From Guptibacillus hwajinpoensis (GTDB lineage Bacteria; Bacillota; Bacilli; Bacillales; Bacillaceae_O), in the NCBI GenBank assembly GCA_016841765.1, contig JAENYN010000011.1, positions 1-64,000 of the forward strand: a DNA stretch of 64,000 nucleotides, read 5' to 3'. How positions within the stretch are numbered: the first letter of the stretch is position 1; every line of letters begins with the position of its first letter. Below the pieces are notes generated by a model, which searched no databases, was not told the DNA's origin, and saw nothing but the letters and a program-made list of their open reading frames with translations. The position numbers and the translations under genes are program-made. Below, piece by piece: positions 60,645 through 64,000 of this stretch.

Positions 60645-61292
60645 ATGAAAGGTGAATTTGAGAAAGAAGGCGGATGGATTGATATTTCCCAGCCCCTGCA
60701 AAACGGAATGCCGCATTGGCCCGGTGATACGCCTTTTGACTATATGACAGCCGCAACGAAAAAGGAAACCGGTTCTGTCAATGTCGGCCGAATCACAACA
60801 AGCGTCCATATGGGAACACATGCAGATGCGCCGTTTCACTTTTTGGATGACGGCAGCGACATCCTCAGCCTTGATGTGAATGTATATATCGGAAAAGCGA
60901 CAGTTGTGGATGTATCGGGCCATTCTGACATCAACAGGCGGCTGTTTGAGAATCTTGATTTGACAGGAACGCGGCGTTTGCTGCTGAAGACATCCGGAGC
61001 GGGCACAGACTCGTTTCCGGAGACGATTCCCAACCTCTCTGCAGACTTGGGCCCGTTTTTAAAAGAAAAGGGGATTGTGCTTGTCGGGGTTGATGTCCCT
61101 TCCGTTGATCCGCTCGACAGCAAGGAACTCCCTGCCCATCATGCGCTTGCGGAAAACGGAATCCATATTTTAGAAAATCTGGTTCTTGAACAGATACCGC
61201 CAGGCCCTTATGAGCTTATCGCCCTGCCGCTTGCGATCAAAGAATCAGACGGAAGTCCGGTAAGGGCAGTGCTCAGGCCATCGGAGTCATAA
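60645..61292 (+). CDS. kynB: Kynurenine formamidase (cyclase family)
   Basis: A 215-residue metal-dependent hydrolase converting N-formylkynurenine to kynurenine and formate. The zinc-binding signature HMGTHAD lies at 55-61, followed by [26 protein letters not shown] at the N-terminus is typical of the KynB branch. It starts one base after the kynU stop, with GGGAGTGG inside the kynU end. Middle step of the operon. Confidence 0.93.
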   Translation: MKGEFEKEGGWIDISQPLQNGMPHWPGDTPFDYMTAATKKETGSVNVGRITTSVHMGTHADAPFHFLDDGSDILSLDVNVYIGKATVVDVSGHSDINRRLFENLDLTGTRRLLLKTSGAGTDSFPETIPNLSADLGPFLKEKGIVLVGVDVPSVDPLDSKELPAHHALAENGIHILENLVLEQIPPGPYELIALPLAIKESDGSPVRAVLRPSES

Positions 61293-61309
61293 AAAATGGA
61301 GGTGGCATA

Positions 61310-62164
61310 ATGAAAAAGGAGAACCAAGTGCACGGACATGACCATGATAATGAGAAAGGGATACATACCGATTTTACAGAGAACATGACCTATGGTGAGT
61401 ACCTGCAGCTGGACCGGCTGCTGTCAAGCCAGGAGAGACTGTCAGAACACCATGATGAAATGCTGTTCATCATCATCCATCAGGTCAGTGAACTGTGGAT
61501 GAAATTGATTCTGCATGAGACGAACGCGGCCATTGAATCCATCCAGGAAGATGACCTGCAAACGGCATTCAAACGGCTTGCACGGGTGTCAAAAATCCAG
61601 TCCCAGATCATCCAGGCGTGGGATGTGCTGTCAACGCTGACCCCGGCAGAGTACATGGAATTCCGCGATTTTCTTGGCCAGGCATCGGGCTTTCAGTCTT
61701 ATCAATACCGCATGATTGAATTCGCACTGGGCTACAAAACGCCGCATGTGTTGAAAATTTACGAAAAAGACCCGGAACTCCATCGAAAGCTCACTGCCGC
61801 TTTTCGGGCACCGGGACTGTATGACGTAGCCATCCAGAGGCTCGCAAAGGAAGGATATGCTATCGATTCCGAAGTCCTTGATAGGAATTATTCGGAGCCG
61901 TACCGGGAAAACAAGTCGGTGCGGGAAGCATGGCTTGCGGTTTATCAGAACGTTGAAGACAACTGGGACTTGTACCAGCTTGCGGAAAAACTGGTCGATA
62001 TAGAAGACTGGCTCCAGCAATGGCGGTTCCGCCATATGAAAACCGTCGAGCGGATCATCGGCTTTAAAAAAGGAACGGGCGGGTCCTCGGGCGTCAATTA
62101 TTTGAAAAAAGTCCTCGATCACCGGTTCTTCCCAGAATTGTGGAACCTGAGGACAGAAATATAA
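61310..62164 (+). CDS. kynA: Tryptophan 2,3-dioxygenase
   Basis: A 284-residue haem dioxygenase opening the tryptophan indole ring to N-formylkynurenine. Active-site segment [14 protein letters not shown] (His57), [25 protein letters not shown], and proximal haem histidine at about 242 ([13 protein letters not shown]). The His/Asp-rich first 15 residues are unremarkable. Enzymatically first but encoded last; GGAGGTGG precedes the ATG. The operon ends at anthranilate, with no further kynurenine genes. Confidence 0.96.
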   Translation: MKKENQVHGHDHDNEKGIHTDFTENMTYGEYLQLDRLLSSQERLSEHHDEMLFIIIHQVSELWMKLILHETNAAIESIQEDDLQTAFKRLARVSKIQSQIIQAWDVLSTLTPAEYMEFRDFLGQASGFQSYQYRMIEFALGYKTPHVLKIYEKDPELHRKLTAAFRAPGLYDVAIQRLAKEGYAIDSEVLDRNYSEPYRENKSVREAWLAVYQNVEDNWDLYQLAEKLVDIEDWLQQWRFRHMKTVERIIGFKKGTGGSSGVNYLKKVLDHRFFPELWNLRTEI

Positions 62165-62209
62165 GGCCAGCTGCAATCAGCGCCAGCTCCCATTTGATAG
62201 AAAACATCC

Positions 62210-62235
62210 GTTTAACCCGGGGATGCAGGGGGTAG
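62210..62235 (+). promoter_or_regulatory. Candidate sigma-B promoter
   Basis: GTTTAA (62210-62215), 14 bases, GGGTAG (62230-62235): only the last base departs from the Bacillus sigma-B consensus. It lies 46 bp upstream of the stress-protein-like gene at 62281. Confidence 0.7.
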
Positions 62236-62280
62236 AGATTATTATAAGCGGATGATAAAGATTAGAGGAGGATGGTATAA

Positions 62281-62919
62281 ATGGCAAAAGTAGCAGTTGA
62301 ACAACCACTTACCGATGTCAAGAAAGTGCTCGAAAAACGAGGATATAAAGCAAAAATGGTTACAGGGCCGGATAAAATCAAAAAGTTTGATATGTATGTG
62401 GCCCGCACGAACCAGGACTTCACCGACCAGACTTCAAAGGTTCCGGTCGTTGGTGCACGCGGACGCTCCGTCAACCAAATCGTATCTGAAGTTGAAAAAC
62501 GTTCCAGCCTTGTACCGGGAGCCAACACAAGCAAGAAAGAAACGGCCAAGCAAATGGGACTCGGCGCCCTTGCCGGCAGCGTAGTCGGATATGTAGCAGG
62601 CACGCTCCTTGCGCCTAAGAGCGGAAAACAGCTGCGCAACGACATTGTAGACAAAACCCAGCAGGCAAAAGAAAAAACAGCTGATGTGAAAAACACTGTA
62701 AATGAAAAAGTGAACAAAGGTAAAGAAAAAGTGGATCAGATTAAGCAAAAAGCAGAACAAAAGAAGTCAGAAACCAAGCAGCAAAATCAAACAAACTTTC
62801 CACAGGAAACACCGGAAGAATATGTTGTGAATGAACGCGTTGTCGTCGAAGATGAAGATCGCGACATTTATGCGATCGGTGAAACCGAGAACATTGTAAC
62901 GAATGAAGATATGAAATAA
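62281..62919 (+). CDS. UPF0180 (YkuS)-YtxH fusion, probable general stress protein
   Basis: A 212-residue protein. Residues 1-80 resemble the YkuS/UPF0180 fold (VAVEQPLTDVKKVLEKRGYKAKMV; DMYVARTNQDFTDQT). Residues 88-125 form the YtxH/gas-vesicle-like segment (GLGALAGSVVGYVAGTLLAPKSGKQLRNDI), a glycine-zipper-type membrane helix. A long Lys/Gln coiled coil and an acidic tail follow. The two parts are normally separate proteins. YtxH is a sigma-B gene in B. subtilis, and a near-consensus sigma-B promoter lies upstream here. AGAGGAGG precedes the ATG. Confidence 0.78.
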   Translation: MAKVAVEQPLTDVKKVLEKRGYKAKMVTGPDKIKKFDMYVARTNQDFTDQTSKVPVVGARGRSVNQIVSEVEKRSSLVPGANTSKKETAKQMGLGALAGSVVGYVAGTLLAPKSGKQLRNDIVDKTQQAKEKTADVKNTVNEKVNKGKEKVDQIKQKAEQKKSETKQQNQTNFPQETPEEYVVNERVVVEDEDRDIYAIGETENIVTNEDMK

Positions 62920-62935
62920 ATCCTGATCAAATAGA

Positions 62936-62975
62936 ACCCGGCCTGCATCATGCGGACCGGGTTCTATTTTTGTTT
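62936..62975 (+). terminator. Terminator after the YkuS-YtxH gene
   Basis: GAACCCGG ... CCGGGTTC arms (62935-62964) followed by TATTTTTG. Confidence 0.75.
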
Positions 62976-63052
62976 CTGTTAAGGAAATTATAAAATTTTT
63001 GTGTTTTGGATAAAAAGCGAGAAGGGAGTCATCCAGCTCCAGGCGCCATCCT
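62968..63052 (+). repeat. Family B, left half only
   Basis: TTTCTGTTAAGGAAATTATA and GAGTCATCCAGCTCCAGGCGCC match the copy at 53337 nearly base for base, then identity stops at the end of the next gene. A truncated copy, which overlaps the preceding terminator tail. Confidence 0.75.
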
Positions 63053-63067
63053 CTTTTGTCCTTCAAT

Positions 63068-63400
63068 TCACCTGTTCGTTGTGGAGCCGTACCGGTAAAA
63101 CGCATTGATCAATTCCGCTGTTTCAGCCGAAATCCTCCGGTACTCAATCCGCTCAAGCAGTTCCCCCGCATACACCGTACGCTGATAATCATGAAAATTG
63201 AAAAAATCCGCACTTAAACTTTCCTTCAAAAACTCCCATTGCTGCATGGATAACGTCGTGTCAACAGGAAAGAGCCCGACGATTTCCTGTCTCCTCTTTT
63301 TCAAAAGCCTGACATCCATTAACATCCGCCTGCAAAACATCCCTACAATTACCGCCGCCGCTGGAATCAACACCAAGAGATCAATGGCTGCCCCTTCCAT
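63068..63400 (-). CDS. Small membrane-anchored protein, unknown function
   Basis: A 110-residue protein with one N-terminal hydrophobic segment (IDLLVLIPAAAVIVGMFCRRM) and a soluble, aromatic-rich C-terminus (LSADFFNFHDYQRTVYAGELLERIEYRRI). GGGGGCAGCAGG precedes the ATG. I do not recognise the family. Its 3' end abuts a truncated family B repeat. Confidence 0.6.
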   Translation of the reverse strand: MEGAAIDLLVLIPAAAVIVGMFCRRMLMDVRLLKKRRQEIVGLFPVDTTLSMQQWEFLKESLSADFFNFHDYQRTVYAGELLERIEYRRISAETAELINAFYRYGSTTNR

Positions 63401-63635
63401 TCCTGCTGCCCCCCTGTTTGCATAATAATTCCATTCTAAAACAGGAGGGCATGATTATGGAAGAACCATTTTATGTAAAAAATTGACGAAAAAGTGAGAA
63501 TGCAAATCGGTGACTGGCGTAAGGCTTTACGGAAAATACGGGATTAGGACTGGTGTGGCAAGGGACTGTGGATTTGTGGTTGGTATTTGATGGTGGTTGC
63601 TGTATTTTTGGTTTTATTGAGGTGCGTCAATATTG
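63401..63635. other. Gap before the last array
   Basis: No gene seen; it leads into the array at 63636. Confidence 0.5.
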
Positions 63636-64000
63636 GAACTGAACATCGTTCCGTACCTGTAATTAGGGTAATGAGAAGGGTATAGGTACGGAAAGCAGTC
63701 TGCCGTGCCTATAACTAAAGGGATTATGTCAATAGAAGCACTGAATTCACATTCAGTACCCGTATTTAGGGAAAAGAAAAGAATAGAGGTACTGAATCTT
63801 CATTCAGTACTTGTAATCAAGGGAATAAGAAGAATAGAAGCACTGAATCCTCGTTCAGTACCTGTAATCCGGGAAAGGAGAAAAATAGAAGCACTGAATC
63901 CTCATTCGGTGCCCGTAATCAGGAAAAAGAGAAGAATAGAAGCACTGAATCCTCGTTCAGTACCTGTAATCCAGGAAAGGAGAAAAATAGAAGCACTGAA
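63636..64000 (+). repeat. 51-bp tandem array with hairpin units, at least 8 copies, cut by window end
   Basis: The left arm begins at 63636, 63686, 63738, 63789, 63840, 63891, 63942 and 63993: steps of 50, 52, then exactly 51 five times. Each unit has GYACTGAAT, a four- to five-base loop, RTTCAGTRC, then NTGTAATC and a purine-rich GGAAARGAGAAAAATA spacer. One unit uses GGTACGG/CCGTGCC for its stem, so pairing is kept while bases change. Confidence 0.93.

Noticed and set aside
1-64000. Antiphage defence, prophage or secretion system
   Set aside because: No nuclease-helicase, toxin-antitoxin, capsid, integrase or secretion genes were recognised. The exonuclease at 28201 is the housekeeping YpcP type.

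Overview
The window looks like chromosomal DNA of a spore-forming member of the Bacillaceae (Bacillus sensu lato: Mesobacillus, Cytobacillus, Neobacillus or a near relative). The evidence is an alpha/beta-type SASP gene, a YjcZ-type micro-protein, two spore-surface-like paralogues, Bacillus-style ribosome binding sites (AAGGAGG) with many TTG and GTG starts, and the Firmicute versions of narGHJI, PpaC, YpcP, RsbT and KtrB. No rRNA, tRNA, complete insertion sequence, prophage or CRISPR array was seen.

Layout. 0.1-10.4 kb: WYL regulator, the psuK-psuG pseudouridine pair, a membrane GGDEF-EAL protein, a CorA-type transporter, a GNAT acetyltransferase, small membrane proteins, a lipoprotein and a CBS protein. 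10.4-11.7 kb: a gene-free stretch with two repeat copies. 11.7-16.1 kb: proline catabolism (proline dehydrogenase and P5C dehydrogenase), each gene behind a near-perfect sigma-54 promoter, with a divergent sigma-54 activator. 16.4-25 kb: narGHJI, a hemerythrin-like gene and a convergent NarK that carries a C-terminal PAS domain. 25-35 kb: KtrB, small membrane proteins, YpcP exonuclease, a chemoreceptor, PpaC and an orphan RsbT-like kinase, separated by repeat-rich gaps. 35.3-49.5 kb: a 14-gene 4-hydroxyphenylacetate (homoprotocatechuate) catabolic cluster with its own GntR regulator, a complete branched-chain-amino-acid-type ABC importer and a FAD synthetase. 50-58.8 kb: MFS, amidase, DJ-1, hydrolase and peptidase genes, then spore genes. 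59.3-62.2 kb: the kynurenine operon kynU-kynB-kynA (tryptophan to anthranilate). 62.3-63.4 kb: a YkuS-like/YtxH fusion behind a candidate sigma-B promoter, and a small membrane protein.

The genes form several self-contained catabolic modules for proline, 4-hydroxyphenylacetate and tryptophan, plus nitrate respiration. The HPA cluster appears to pair uptake, ring hydroxylation (HpaB), meta-cleavage (HpaD), semialdehyde oxidation (HpaE), later steps (FAH-family and DapA-type aldolase) and removal of succinic semialdehyde (an ALDH). It also supplies FAD through a dedicated adenylyltransferase.

The least explained signal is in the intergenic DNA. Three separate clusters are built on a 51-bp period, each unit a hairpin followed by (T)GTAAT (29.2-29.9, 49.8-49.95 and 63.6-64.0 kb, the last running off the window). 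Three more are built on a 21-bp period: GGCRYGAAA at 34.9-35.2 and 53.6-53.7 kb, TGGAYAGTA at 49.6 kb. The periods are close to five and two helical turns. Two longer dispersed palindromic repeat families, here called A and B, surround them. No defence or secretion system was found. The periodic arrays and the NarK-PAS fusion are the best candidates for something undescribed.
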